Shown: positions 41,905 to 49,318 of the stretch, in pieces
How positions within the stretch are numbered: the stretch's first letter is position 1
How the letters are laid out: the number at the start of each line of letters is the position of its first letter
Assembly (NCBI GenBank): GCA_023417475.1
Contig: JAEZFP010000002.1
Coordinates: 11,721 to 75,720 of the forward strand
DNA: 64,000 bases
Origin: Bacillota bacterium
GTDB taxonomy: Bacteria; Bacillota; UBA4882; UBA8346
Direction: 5' to 3'
The notes under the pieces: model-generated
The model's input: only the letters and a program-made list of their open reading frames with translations
The model's database searches: none
Told to the model about the DNA's origin: nothing
Translations under genes and position numbers: made by a program

Positions 41905-43101
41905 ATGAACCGCAAAGCCATTCCGTTTTCCCCGCCGGATATCAGCGAGGCCGAGATTGAGCTGGTGGCGGAGGTGCTCCGCTCCGGTTGGATCACCTCC
42001 GGACCCAAAGTCGCCCAGTTTGAAACGGCGCTCCGGGAATATTGCGGCACCCGGCAGGCGGTCGCTTTGAACAGCGCCACCGCCGGGATGGAGTTGATCG
42101 TTAAAACCCTGGATCTCAAAGAAGGGGACGCGGCGATCACCACGCCCTATACTTACACCGCCACCGCCAGCGTGATGACCCACCGCGGCATCCGGCCCAC
42201 CTTCGTCGATCTCAAAAAGGACAGCTTTTTCCTGGACGAGCAGCGCTTGTTCGACGCGATCACGCCCCGGACCAAGCTAATCACCACCGTCGATATCGCC
42301 GGAGCGCCCGTCGATTACGACGCGGTGAAAGCGGTAGTCAAAGCCAAAGGCCGCGAGGATATCGTGTTGATGTCCGACTCGGCCCATTCCTTCGGGGCGA
42401 CCTACAAGGGGCAACGGGTGGGCGGCCAGTTTGATTTTCACATCTTTTCCTTTCACGCGGTCAAAAACCTGACCACCGCCGAAGGCGGCGCCATCACTTA
42501 TAATGACAATCATTACGGGGGGAATGAGGATCTTTACCGCAAACTAAAGGTCACCGCGTTGCACGGCCAGACCAAAGACGCGTTCTCCAAAATGAAGGCG
42601 GGCGCCTGGAAGTACGATATCGTCACCGACGGGTTTAAATGCAACATGACCGACATCATGGCCGCTATCGGGCTGATTCAGTTGCAACGGTTCGAGGCGA
42701 TGAGCGCCAAACGCCGGGCGCTTCACGAACTTTACTCCGACGCCCTGGTCACCAAGGACTGGGCGATTTTGCCGTTCCAAAGCGACGGTCAAGGCACCGA
42801 GACCTGTTACCACTTGTACCCCTTGCGAATCCGGGGCTTCTCCGAATTTCAGCGGGACCTGCTCATTCAGGAGTTGGCCGACGCCGGCGTCGCCACCAAT
42901 GTCCATTTCATGCCGTTGCCCATGTTCAGTTTCTACCAAGGCCTGGGCTACTCGATCCATGATTATCCAAACGCTTATCAGCAATACGCCAACGAAATCA
43001 CCTTACCGCTGTATTCGACCCTCGACCCCGCCGACGCCGGGTATGTGGTCGAGCAATTGATTCAAGCGGTGGAACGGTTGCTGCGACAGAAAGTGTCGTA
43101 A
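41905..43101 (+). CDS. DegT/DnrJ/EryC1/StrS-family aminotransferase
   Basis: This 398-residue PLP enzyme has the fold-type I features of sugar aminotransferases: SGWITSGPKVAQFE near the N-terminus, SDSAHSFGATYKG, and the Schiff-base Lys in FSFHAVKNLTTAEGG (about residue 193). Members transaminate nucleotide-linked keto-sugars for surface polysaccharides or glycoproteins. An extended -10 (TGATACAAT) lies at 41769-41777. It stands alone; a link to the GT2-TPR/flagellin region 3 kb away is possible but not shown. Confidence 0.93.
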   Translation: MNRKAIPFSPPDISEAEIELVAEVLRSGWITSGPKVAQFETALREYCGTRQAVALNSATAGMELIVKTLDLKEGDAAITTPYTYTATASVMTHRGIRPTFVDLKKDSFFLDEQRLFDAITPRTKLITTVDIAGAPVDYDAVKAVVKAKGREDIVLMSDSAHSFGATYKGQRVGGQFDFHIFSFHAVKNLTTAEGGAITYNDNHYGGNEDLYRKLKVTALHGQTKDAFSKMKAGAWKYDIVTDGFKCNMTDIMAAIGLIQLQRFEAMSAKRRALHELYSDALVTKDWAILPFQSDGQGTETCYHLYPLRIRGFSEFQRDLLIQELADAGVATNVHFMPLPMFSFYQGLGYSIHDYPNAYQQYANEITLPLYSTLDPADAGYVVEQLIQAVERLLRQKVS

Positions 43102-43133
43102 CCGCGGCGCAACGGCGGAACGCCAGCAATCCT

Positions 43134-43162
43134 TTGACATTTACTGGGGATTGCTTTATAAT
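43134..43162 (+). promoter_or_regulatory. Sigma-A promoter of the secreted unknown protein
   Basis: TTGACA (43134-43139), 17 bp, TATAAT (43157-43162): a perfect consensus match, 46 bp before the start codon. Confidence 0.9.
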
Positions 43163-43208
43163 CCACTTAAACTAGCGGCTTTTTGGAGCATTGAAAGGAG
43201 TGAGCAAG

Positions 43209-43898
43209 ATGGGTAAACGACCTTTACCGGTTTACGCCCTAATTCTGCTGGCGTTGGGTTTGATCCTGACCGTCGGTTCGGTTGGGACGGCCGCCTCGGT
43301 CACGATACTGCCGGGGACGACAACCACGCCGGCGGAGAACTATTTTCCGTTGACTTTGGGCAATCAGTGGCATTTCCGGGTGCAAGTCGCCGGCCAGACG
43401 CTTTGGATGACTTACATCGCCACCGATAAAGCCTTCATCGACGGCGTGGCTACGGTGACATTTGAAACCCGCGTGAACGACCTGCCGCAGACCCGGGAGA
43501 ATTATCAAATAACCGGCGACGGAGTTTTTACGGTACTCCGCCAAATGCAGCTTTACAGTTTCAAATTCAATCCCAAACAAATCTTGCTGAAATATCCGGT
43601 GGTAAGCGGCGATGCTTGGGAACAGATCGGCTCTTTCGGCGACGCGTCTAAAAACGCCACCTTTCAATATCAACAAAAATGCCGTTATGTCGGTTTTGAG
43701 GATGTCCAAGTCCCCGCCGGCAACTTCCGCGCCATTAAATTGGCCTTGGACCTCGTTGCCAGCGACGGGTCGCACATCCAGGGATTCCGTTATTTCAGCC
43801 AAGACGTGGGATTGATCAAAGAAGATCTGACGATGACCGTCAATCAGCAGCGCGTTGCGCTCCTTTCCGAACTTGACAGTTATCAGCTTGCCAAATAA
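43209..43898 (+). CDS. Secreted protein of unknown function
   Basis: This 229-residue protein starts at ATG 43209 (AAAGGAG upstream). A signal peptide (residues 1-29, VYALILLALGLILTVGSV, then TAAS) precedes a beta-rich domain with NYFPLTLGNQWHFRVQV and later VQVPAGNFRAIKLAL. The 'YFPL..GN.W' opening occurs in many uncharacterised exported Bacillota proteins. No enzyme motif is seen. It has a consensus promoter and a strong terminator, so it is a well-expressed single-gene unit. Confidence 0.8.
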   Translation: MGKRPLPVYALILLALGLILTVGSVGTAASVTILPGTTTTPAENYFPLTLGNQWHFRVQVAGQTLWMTYIATDKAFIDGVATVTFETRVNDLPQTRENYQITGDGVFTVLRQMQLYSFKFNPKQILLKYPVVSGDAWEQIGSFGDASKNATFQYQQKCRYVGFEDVQVPAGNFRAIKLALDLVASDGSHIQGFRYFSQDVGLIKEDLTMTVNQQRVALLSELDSYQLAK

Positions 43899-43924
43899 CT
43901 TAAAAAAACACCGCCAATCCCAAC

Positions 43925-43959
43925 GGCCGGATCTGCAGCGACAGATCCGGCCTTTTTTT
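43925..43959 (+). terminator. Rho-independent terminator
   Basis: GGCCGGATCTG (43925-43935) pairs with CAGATCCGGCC (43942-43952) and is followed by seven T. Confidence 0.92.
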
Positions 43960-44026
43960 GGAGACGACATTCCCCCGTTGCTCCAAACGCGACGGCGGAA
44001 AACGCTTTCCGGAACCGGCATCCTCC

Positions 44027-44236
44027 ATTCAGCCACCAGAATGTTCCGCCCCGGTCCCCGCATGGGCAATTCAACGACCGGAATCCTGTTCCCAACCGCT
44101 TGGCTGGCCAATCCCACCCGCATTATTCCGTTCCCGGCTTCTTCGCTGTTGCATCCTGCCGGTAAAATTCTGCTCCCAACGACCAATCTGTCGAATTTTG
44201 CTACCGGAATTGACCGCCGGAGAACCGGAATCCGTC
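44027..44236. repeat. Degenerate 42-bp tandem repeat, five units
   Basis: Five consecutive 42-bp units begin at 44027, 44069, 44111, 44153 and 44195. Each starts with ATTC/ATCC/ATTT, and most continue with ACCGGAAT-like and TTCCC-like segments. A 21-bp sub-period is partly visible. Because 42 is a multiple of three, both strands have long open frames with 14-residue periodicity. I consider these non-coding. The 43960-44396 gap otherwise contains the promoter region of the OmpR-type regulator. Confidence 0.6.
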
Positions 44237-44291
44237 GCCCCGGTCGGAACGGTGCGAAAAATAGGATTTTTATTTGAACTTTGCGAATTGA

Positions 44292-44328
44292 CCCGCGAAA
44301 TTAATGCAATTCCAATAAACGTTTGCGA
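44292..44328 (+). promoter_or_regulatory. Upstream element shared with the flagellin gene
   Basis: This 37-bp stretch is identical at 27 positions to 47368-47404, upstream of the flagellin gene. Both begin CCCGCGAAAT, share AATTCCAA, and end CGA. It lies about 70 bp before the OmpR-type regulator start. It may be a shared promoter (sigma-28-like) or activator site. Confidence 0.45.
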
Positions 44329-44396
44329 CAATAACAGTGAACAATGTCTAGGGATGGACAAACTTTACAGGGTTGTAGTATTGAAGGGTGTTTTCA

Positions 44397-45083
44397 ATGA
44401 AGATACTACTGATCGAGGACGAAGTCAAACTGGTGGAGGCTTTATCGCATCTTTTGAAACGAAACGGTTTCATCGTGGATGTCGCCTATGATGGGGAAAC
44501 CGGGATCGATCTGGCCTGCGCGGGATGTTACGACATCATTATTTTAGACCGGATGCTGCCGGAGCGGGATGGGCTTTCGCTATTGCGGGAATTCCGGAGT
44601 CAAGGCCATGACACGCCGGTCCTTTTCCTGACCGCCAAAGACGCCCCCGAAGCCCGGGCCGAAGGGTTAAACGCCGGAGCCGACGATTATTTGATCAAAC
44701 CCTTTTTTACGGTGGAATTATTGGCCCGGTTGCAAGCATTGGGACGGCGCCGCGGCAAGGATTTGACGGCCAACGTTTACCAGGTGGACGATTTAATGTT
44801 CGACCCCACGCGGGGCTTGGTCACCAAAGGCGCCCAACAGATTCAACTGACGGTAAAAGAAGCGCAATTATTAGAATTGTTAATCCGCAACCTGGGTCAG
44901 GTAGTGACCAAAGAACGGATTCTCCAAAAGGTCTGGGGGTTCAACTCCGAGGCCGAGTTTACCAGCATCAATCTGTATGTGCATTACTTGCGCAAGAAAC
45001 TGAGCACCAACAATTTAAAGACGGTCCGGGGCATCGGTTATTGTTTTCAAAGCAATGAACGGCAAGCGCGCACCGCCAATTAA
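44397..45083 (+). CDS. OmpR/PhoB-type response regulator (orphan)
   Basis: This 228-residue protein has a receiver domain with Glu-Asp at residues 8-9, phospho-acceptor Asp in IILDRMLPERDG, and Lys in DDYLIKPF. The C-terminal winged helix has TVKEAQLLELLIRNLGQVVT and INLYVHYLRKKL. ATG 44397 with GAAGGG upstream was chosen; GTG at 44388 is less well placed. No histidine kinase gene is adjacent. The promoter-region element shared with flagellin hints at coregulation with motility. Confidence 0.93.
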   Translation: MKILLIEDEVKLVEALSHLLKRNGFIVDVAYDGETGIDLACAGCYDIIILDRMLPERDGLSLLREFRSQGHDTPVLFLTAKDAPEARAEGLNAGADDYLIKPFFTVELLARLQALGRRRGKDLTANVYQVDDLMFDPTRGLVTKGAQQIQLTVKEAQLLELLIRNLGQVVTKERILQKVWGFNSEAEFTSINLYVHYLRKKLSTNNLKTVRGIGYCFQSNERQARTAN

Positions 45084-45098
45084 GGCGGAGCCTGCCAG

Positions 45099-45127
45099 CG
45101 CCATGGGTTGAACCCCAACCCATGGCG
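45099..45127. repeat. Palindromic repeat, copy 2 (related to 15120)
   Basis: CGCCATGGGTTG and CAACCCATGGCG are perfect 12-bp arms around a 5-nt loop, followed by GACCGCCA. It lies between convergent genes and could act as a terminator without U-tract, but shares its design with 15120-15153. Confidence 0.5.
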
Positions 45128-45141
45128 GACCGCCAAGGCGC

Positions 45142-47073
45142 TTATTCAACATTATCCATCCCCAACCCCGGCGTCTCCCCTAAGGCGCCCAACTTTGCCC
45201 GTACCGTTTCATCGGGGCATTGTTCTCTCGCCCATTCGAGCAACTCCGCCACCTCATGGTCCGGTTCGCCGGCCTCCAGCCCTCTGGTCAACCAAACAAC
45301 GGCCGTTTGATAATGCTTCATTTTATAACAACAAAATCCGGTTTTGCGGCAAATCGCCCCAAACAGCTCCGAATTGCCGGAAAGCCCCCGTAACAAATCC
45401 CGGTACCATTCCAACGCCTCCGGATAAAAGCCCAATTTGGCCAGCCGGTCGCCAATGGCCAACCGAGCGCCGACGTCAAAGTCTTTGCCTACCTCGAGAA
45501 ACTGTTTGCATTGGTCCGCTTCGCCCAGATAAACCAGATCGTTCAGCAGATCCAAATACGGCGGCAGATCCGCCCCCGCCAAACGCCGCCCGGGTTCGCC
45601 GTCAAAAAAGGCGCTGACGATTCTGGCGAACGCCGGAGGCAGCGCCGGCCCCAGTTGCTCCAACCACTCCAGGTCACCTCCGAGCAGCAATGCATTGACG
45701 GCCAACAGCGCGGCTTGATAATCGCCGTTTTCTTTAAACGCGGCGGCAAACCGCGGAAAGACCGACTCGAAGCGGCGGTGGCAAAGCGCGACCATCGCGC
45801 CGTACTCCGGCTGGTTAAACCGCTCGGCCCAGATTTTTTGATAATAGTCCAGCACGGTCCGGACTTTCAGCCGGGACAGCCGCTCTACCAAAAAACCGAC
45901 GTCCGTCCGGTCGTCGATCCGGTATAGCCGGTTCAACAGGTAAACAATCTCCGCCGCGGGCTGGCGCCGGATTACCCCGATCAATCCGGCGAAAACCTCC
46001 CCGTTATGCTTGGACAAACGGATGGCCTGGCAAAAACAGTCCAGCGCCTGCAACGGTTCATTTTTTAACTCGTAAAGTTTCGCGAGATTGAGATAGGCCA
46101 CCGGCACCGAACCGTAAAACTCATTGCACAAACTATGGTCACAATAAGCGTCGTGGGCTGCCAAAGCGCGCTGCAAAACCGTCAACGCTTGCCGGTACCG
46201 TTGGAAGGTCATCAAATAAAACGCTTGATACAGCAAAATCTCCGGATGATGGGAATAGCGTTGTAACGCCGTTTGGCAAACCGCCTCAATCTCGGCTTCG
46301 CGATAGCTCCCCAATCGCGTCATACAAGCGATCAACACCACATACGGTTTATACGCGTAGGGCGTGGTAAGATGCCCTCCATGCGCGAGCGCTCGCCGGG
46401 CATATTCGATCGCCTCGGCATACCGGCCCAAAATCCGGTAGCCGTCGCTTAGGTAATGGTAGGTTAATTTCCGGACGACCCCCGCCGTCAACTCTTCCTC
46501 CAGCAATGCGGTGTTCCGTTTCACTTTGTCCAGTACCGCCGTTTGGGTGTACCCGGTATGGACGATGATTATTTCCTGCCTGGGATCAGCGACAGACCGC
46601 AGTTCTTGGCCGGCGTTATAAATCCATTCGTGAACTTTGCCCCGATAACGAACGGCGCGGCGGTTGCGAAAAATTCGAATCGTCGGATTCGAGCTGATCA
46701 ACGGCCCGTCATATCCGTCGGTATTCTCCATCCGGCAGGTCACCGCGTCGATCCGGTCCATTCCGTCGATTCGGTCGACAAACGAACGGACATTGTGGAC
46801 TTTGTCGGGTTTGATGTATTCGTCGGCATCCAGAAAAATAATCCAATCGCCGCCGGCTTGCTTCAGCGCGTAATTTTTCGCCGCCGCAAAATCGTTCCGC
46901 CATTGGTAAAAAAACAGCTTCGCTCCAAATCCCCGGGCGATTTCCGGCGTAGCGTCGGTCGAACCGGTGTCGACGACGATAAGTTCGTTGGCGATCGCTT
47001 GAACGCTTTGCAGACAACGGCCAAGATTGACCGCCTCGTTTTTAGCGATGACGCAAGCGGATATCTTTGACAT
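45142..47073 (-). CDS. GT2-family glycosyltransferase with TPR repeats
   Basis: This is a 643-residue protein. Residues 1-~230 form a GT-A domain (SACVIAKNEAVNLGRCLQ, VVDTGSTDATPEIA, WIIFLDADEYIKP with a DxD motif); the remainder consists of TPR-like helix pairs. SunS/SpsA-like GT2-TPR proteins of this layout glycosylate proteins or act in surface glycan synthesis. GGAGG at seven bases supports the ATG at 47073. It lies 500 bp upstream of and divergent from flagellin, so flagellin O-glycosylation is a plausible role, inferred from position. Confidence 0.9.
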   Translation of the reverse strand: MSKISACVIAKNEAVNLGRCLQSVQAIANELIVVDTGSTDATPEIARGFGAKLFFYQWRNDFAAAKNYALKQAGGDWIIFLDADEYIKPDKVHNVRSFVDRIDGMDRIDAVTCRMENTDGYDGPLISSNPTIRIFRNRRAVRYRGKVHEWIYNAGQELRSVADPRQEIIIVHTGYTQTAVLDKVKRNTALLEEELTAGVVRKLTYHYLSDGYRILGRYAEAIEYARRALAHGGHLTTPYAYKPYVVLIACMTRLGSYREAEIEAVCQTALQRYSHHPEILLYQAFYLMTFQRYRQALTVLQRALAAHDAYCDHSLCNEFYGSVPVAYLNLAKLYELKNEPLQALDCFCQAIRLSKHNGEVFAGLIGVIRRQPAAEIVYLLNRLYRIDDRTDVGFLVERLSRLKVRTVLDYYQKIWAERFNQPEYGAMVALCHRRFESVFPRFAAAFKENGDYQAALLAVNALLLGGDLEWLEQLGPALPPAFARIVSAFFDGEPGRRLAGADLPPYLDLLNDLVYLGEADQCKQFLEVGKDFDVGARLAIGDRLAKLGFYPEALEWYRDLLRGLSGNSELFGAICRKTGFCCYKMKHYQTAVVWLTRGLEAGEPDHEVAELLEWAREQCPDETVRAKLGALGETPGLGMDNVE

Positions 47074-47090
47074 TCTCACACCTCCACTGG

Positions 47091-47206
47091 GTTGGGCTTC
47101 GAAGCCCAACTGCGATCCTTTTGTCCTTTAAAAGGACAACTACAATCCTTCGTTTCCTATCAAACCTTGATAGAGTTCAAAGCCATAGGGTGACCCTTTT
47201 AAAGGG
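47091..47206. repeat. Group of three short palindromes
   Basis: GTTGGGCTTC-GAAGCCCAAC (47091-47110, perfect 20 bp), TTGTCCTTT-A-AAAGGACAA (47121-47139) and CCCTTT-T-AAAGGG (47194-47206) occur in a row. The first two are followed by similar ACTGCGATCCTT / ACTACAATCCTT sequence. They look like members of a mobile or amplified palindromic repeat. The 47207-47367 part shows nothing else recognisable. Confidence 0.5.
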
Positions 47207-47376
47207 CAAGGAATCGCGCTTTAACCCCATTTTCGTTCCTTCGCTCGCCTCGACAAGTCGGGGAACAACGATTCATTCATCGCCTGCGAATGTTGGAAAA
47301 CGATTAAGAAATTCACGAACCGGACATCGATCAATCGACCGCAACCGTTGCAATTTTTTTAACGCCGCCCGCGAAA

Positions 47377-47402
47377 TAAACATAATTCCAACATTCCGTT
47401 AC
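47377..47402 (+). promoter_or_regulatory. Possible sigma-28 (SigD)-type flagellin promoter
   Basis: TAAA (47377-47380) is followed after 14 bp by TCCGTTAC (47395-47402), which resembles TAAA-N14/15-GCCGATAT. It lies inside the 37-bp element shared with 44292-44328. The leader to the flagellin start would be about 160 nt. Confidence 0.45.
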
Positions 47403-47488
47403 GATGTGATCTATATCCCTAGTGAAAGGAGGCCAGTCTGCCGGAGCGGTCCTGATCCGGCCGGTCGCGGCGTAGTAACGGCGGATCC

Positions 47489-47514
47489 CCGGCAACTCAC
47501 GGAAAAGTTGCCGG
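47489..47514 (+). promoter_or_regulatory. Flagellin-leader hairpin with GGA in its loop (CsrA-like site)
   Basis: CCGGCAACT (47489-47497) pairs perfectly with AGTTGCCGG (47506-47514), leaving loop CACGGAAA. CsrA/RsmA binds GGA presented in such loops, and B. subtilis CsrA represses flagellin (hag) through its leader. Further GGA motifs occur in the leader and in the Shine-Dalgarno (AAGGAGGAA). No U-tract follows, so it is not a terminator. csrA and fliW are not in the window. Confidence 0.5.
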
Positions 47515-47572
47515 AATATTATGAGACCCGTATCGTACGGAGCTCACTTTAAAAATCAAGGAGGAATTAACA

Positions 47573-48796
47573 ATGGGAATGGTCATTAATACCAATATGG
47601 CGTCTTTGAATACTTACAACCAGTTGAATCTGAACAATACCGCCATGAACAAATCGCTGCAAAAATTGTCTTCCGGCTACCGCATCAACAGCGCGTCCGA
47701 CGACGCCGCCGGGCTCGCCATCTCCGAAAAGATGAAAGCCCAGATTCGCGGACTTAACCAAGCCAGCAGCAACGCCCAAGACGGCATCTCGCTCGCCCAA
47801 ACCGCCGAAGGCGCGCTCGAAGAGACGACCAGCATCTTACAACGCATGCGTGAACTCGCCGTCCAATCGTCAAGCGATTCCAATACCGATTCCGACCGCG
47901 CCAATATCCAGGACGAATTGGACGCGCTAATCTCACAGATCGATGAAATTGCCAATGATACGGAGTTCAATACCAAAAAATTGTTGGACGGTTCCATGAG
48001 CAAAGCCACCGCCGCGGCGGCCAATGTGCTCACCAATACCGCGCTCGACACCACGGTAACCGCAGCCTCGACCCTGGTTTCATTAACCGACTCCGATGGC
48101 AACAGTCTCGGGATCGCCTCCGGCGACACCATCACCGTCAGTTACGTGATGGACGGGGCGGTCGTCAGCTCGGTCATTACTGTCACCGATACCACGACCC
48201 TCGCCGATTTGGACGACTCCGCCTTCACTTTGGCCGCGTCAACCGACGGAATTACGGCGACTGCGGTGACGGCCGGCTCCGCCACGGCCATTTACGGTCT
48301 GACCCTTACGGTGAAAGACGCGGACGGCGATAAAGTGTCCGCCGCCACCAACGCGTTGTCATCCTTCTCCCAGACCACCGCGGCGGCCGAAACTCGGCAG
48401 GACGGTTCCGCCACCATTCTAATCGGCGCCAATACCGGTCAGGACTTGACCATCAGCATCAACGCGATGGACGCTTCCTCGCTTGGCGTCGACGCGCTCA
48501 AAGTCGACACCCAAGAAAGCGCCAACATCGCCATCAAGGTGATCGACACCGCGATTTCAACCGTGACTTCCGAACGTTCCAAGTTAGGCGCCATACAAAA
48601 CCGGCTGGAAAGTTCGATCAATACCTTGACGACCTCCAGCGAAAACCTGACCTCGGCCCAATCGCAAATCGCCGATGTCGACATGGCTTCGGAGATGGCG
48701 AACTATACCAAGCTCAGCGTCCTCAACCAAGCCGCCACCGCCATGCTGGCGCAAGCCAACCAACAACCGCAACAAGTGTTGAAACTGTTACAATAA
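47573..48796 (+). CDS. fliC: Flagellin
   Basis: This 407-residue protein has the conserved N-terminal D0/D1 (INTNMASLNTYNQLNLNN, KLSSGYRINSASDDAAGLAI, about 1-140) and C-terminal D1/D0 (about 320-407, QSQIADVDMASEMANYTKL, QANQQPQQVLKLL) helices, with a Thr/Ala-rich variable middle of moderate size. It polymerises into the filament after export by the flagellar type III system. AAGGAGG supports the start. The TLR5-recognised region is not evaluated. Single flagellin gene in this window, with a structured 160-nt leader and a terminator. Confidence 0.98.
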   Translation: MGMVINTNMASLNTYNQLNLNNTAMNKSLQKLSSGYRINSASDDAAGLAISEKMKAQIRGLNQASSNAQDGISLAQTAEGALEETTSILQRMRELAVQSSSDSNTDSDRANIQDELDALISQIDEIANDTEFNTKKLLDGSMSKATAAAANVLTNTALDTTVTAASTLVSLTDSDGNSLGIASGDTITVSYVMDGAVVSSVITVTDTTTLADLDDSAFTLAASTDGITATAVTAGSATAIYGLTLTVKDADGDKVSAATNALSSFSQTTAAAETRQDGSATILIGANTGQDLTISINAMDASSLGVDALKVDTQESANIAIKVIDTAISTVTSERSKLGAIQNRLESSINTLTTSSENLTSAQSQIADVDMASEMANYTKLSVLNQAATAMLAQANQQPQQVLKLLQ

Positions 48797-48814
48797 AGCC
48801 AAAGCAGACGCAAG

Positions 48815-48850
48815 AAACCCTCCGAAGCTCAAAGTTTCGGAGGGTTTTAT
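48815..48850. terminator. Terminator after flagellin
   Basis: AAACCCTCCGAA pairs with TTCGGAGGGTTT, followed by TATTTTG. It also faces the convergent FliT-like gene. Confidence 0.85.
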
Positions 48851-48886
48851 TTTGCCGTAGGCGCGTCCGGTTAGGTTACGAGTGTA

Positions 48887-49303
48887 TCATTTCTTTTCAT
48901 TAAACCGGTTACCCCACGACAACATGGTCCACTTCAACACATATTGGTTTTTCAGTTGCCGTTTCAACCGCAGCTTTTTAACCTCGGCGCCAATCCGTTC
49001 CTTTTCGGCCAGCGCTTCGCGGTAGACGCAATTAATGAGCCGAAAGGTCTCATCCCGTTTCAGTTCGATGGTTGTCAGCAACGGCTCCAATCCGGGGTCG
49101 CTCCGCCAATCCGCAAACGCTTCCAAGGCTTGGCGAACCGCGCCCAATTCGTTGATTAGGGCCGCGCGCTCCTGCAGCATCCGGCCCAAGCCGCGCAGTT
49201 CCCGGCGGCGGATAAAATAACGCTGGGTTTCGGTATTGGCCCGAATTCGCTCCAGCAGTTCCACTTGCTCTTCCAAAAGTTGTTGCGCGTCTTCCCGGGT
49301 CAT
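48887..49303 (-). CDS. FliT/FlgN-like flagellar export chaperone candidate
   Basis: This 138-residue, strongly helical, coiled-coil protein is rich in Glu/Arg/Leu (QLLEEQVELLERIRANTE, RGLGRMLQERAALINELG). Its position immediately after fliD matches fliT, and its size and heptads fit FliT or FlgN, which hold FliD or FlgK/FlgL before export. Sequence similarity alone is not decisive. The ATG at 49303 is preferred to the GTG at 49315. fliS, normally beside fliD, was not found. Confidence 0.6.
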   Translation of the reverse strand: MTREDAQQLLEEQVELLERIRANTETQRYFIRRRELRGLGRMLQERAALINELGAVRQALEAFADWRSDPGLEPLLTTIELKRDETFRLINCVYREALAEKERIGAEVKKLRLKRQLKNQYVLKWTMLSWGNRFNEKK

Positions 49304-49318
49304 TGCGGTTGTCACCCC

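Noticed and set aside
43239..44186. 315-codon minus-strand open frame
   Set aside because: It runs antisense to the secreted protein (43209) and across its terminator, then through the 42-bp repeat, whose length multiple of three keeps frames open. No ribosome site.
43855..44277. Plus-strand 140-codon frame through the 42-bp repeat with 14-residue periodicity
   Set aside because: It starts inside the preceding gene, crosses a strong terminator and has no ribosome site. The periodicity is explained by the DNA repeat.
47401..47572. Cyclic-di-GMP riboswitch in the flagellin leader
   Set aside because: The conserved GEMM core sequences are not present; the visible feature is only a GGA-loop hairpin.
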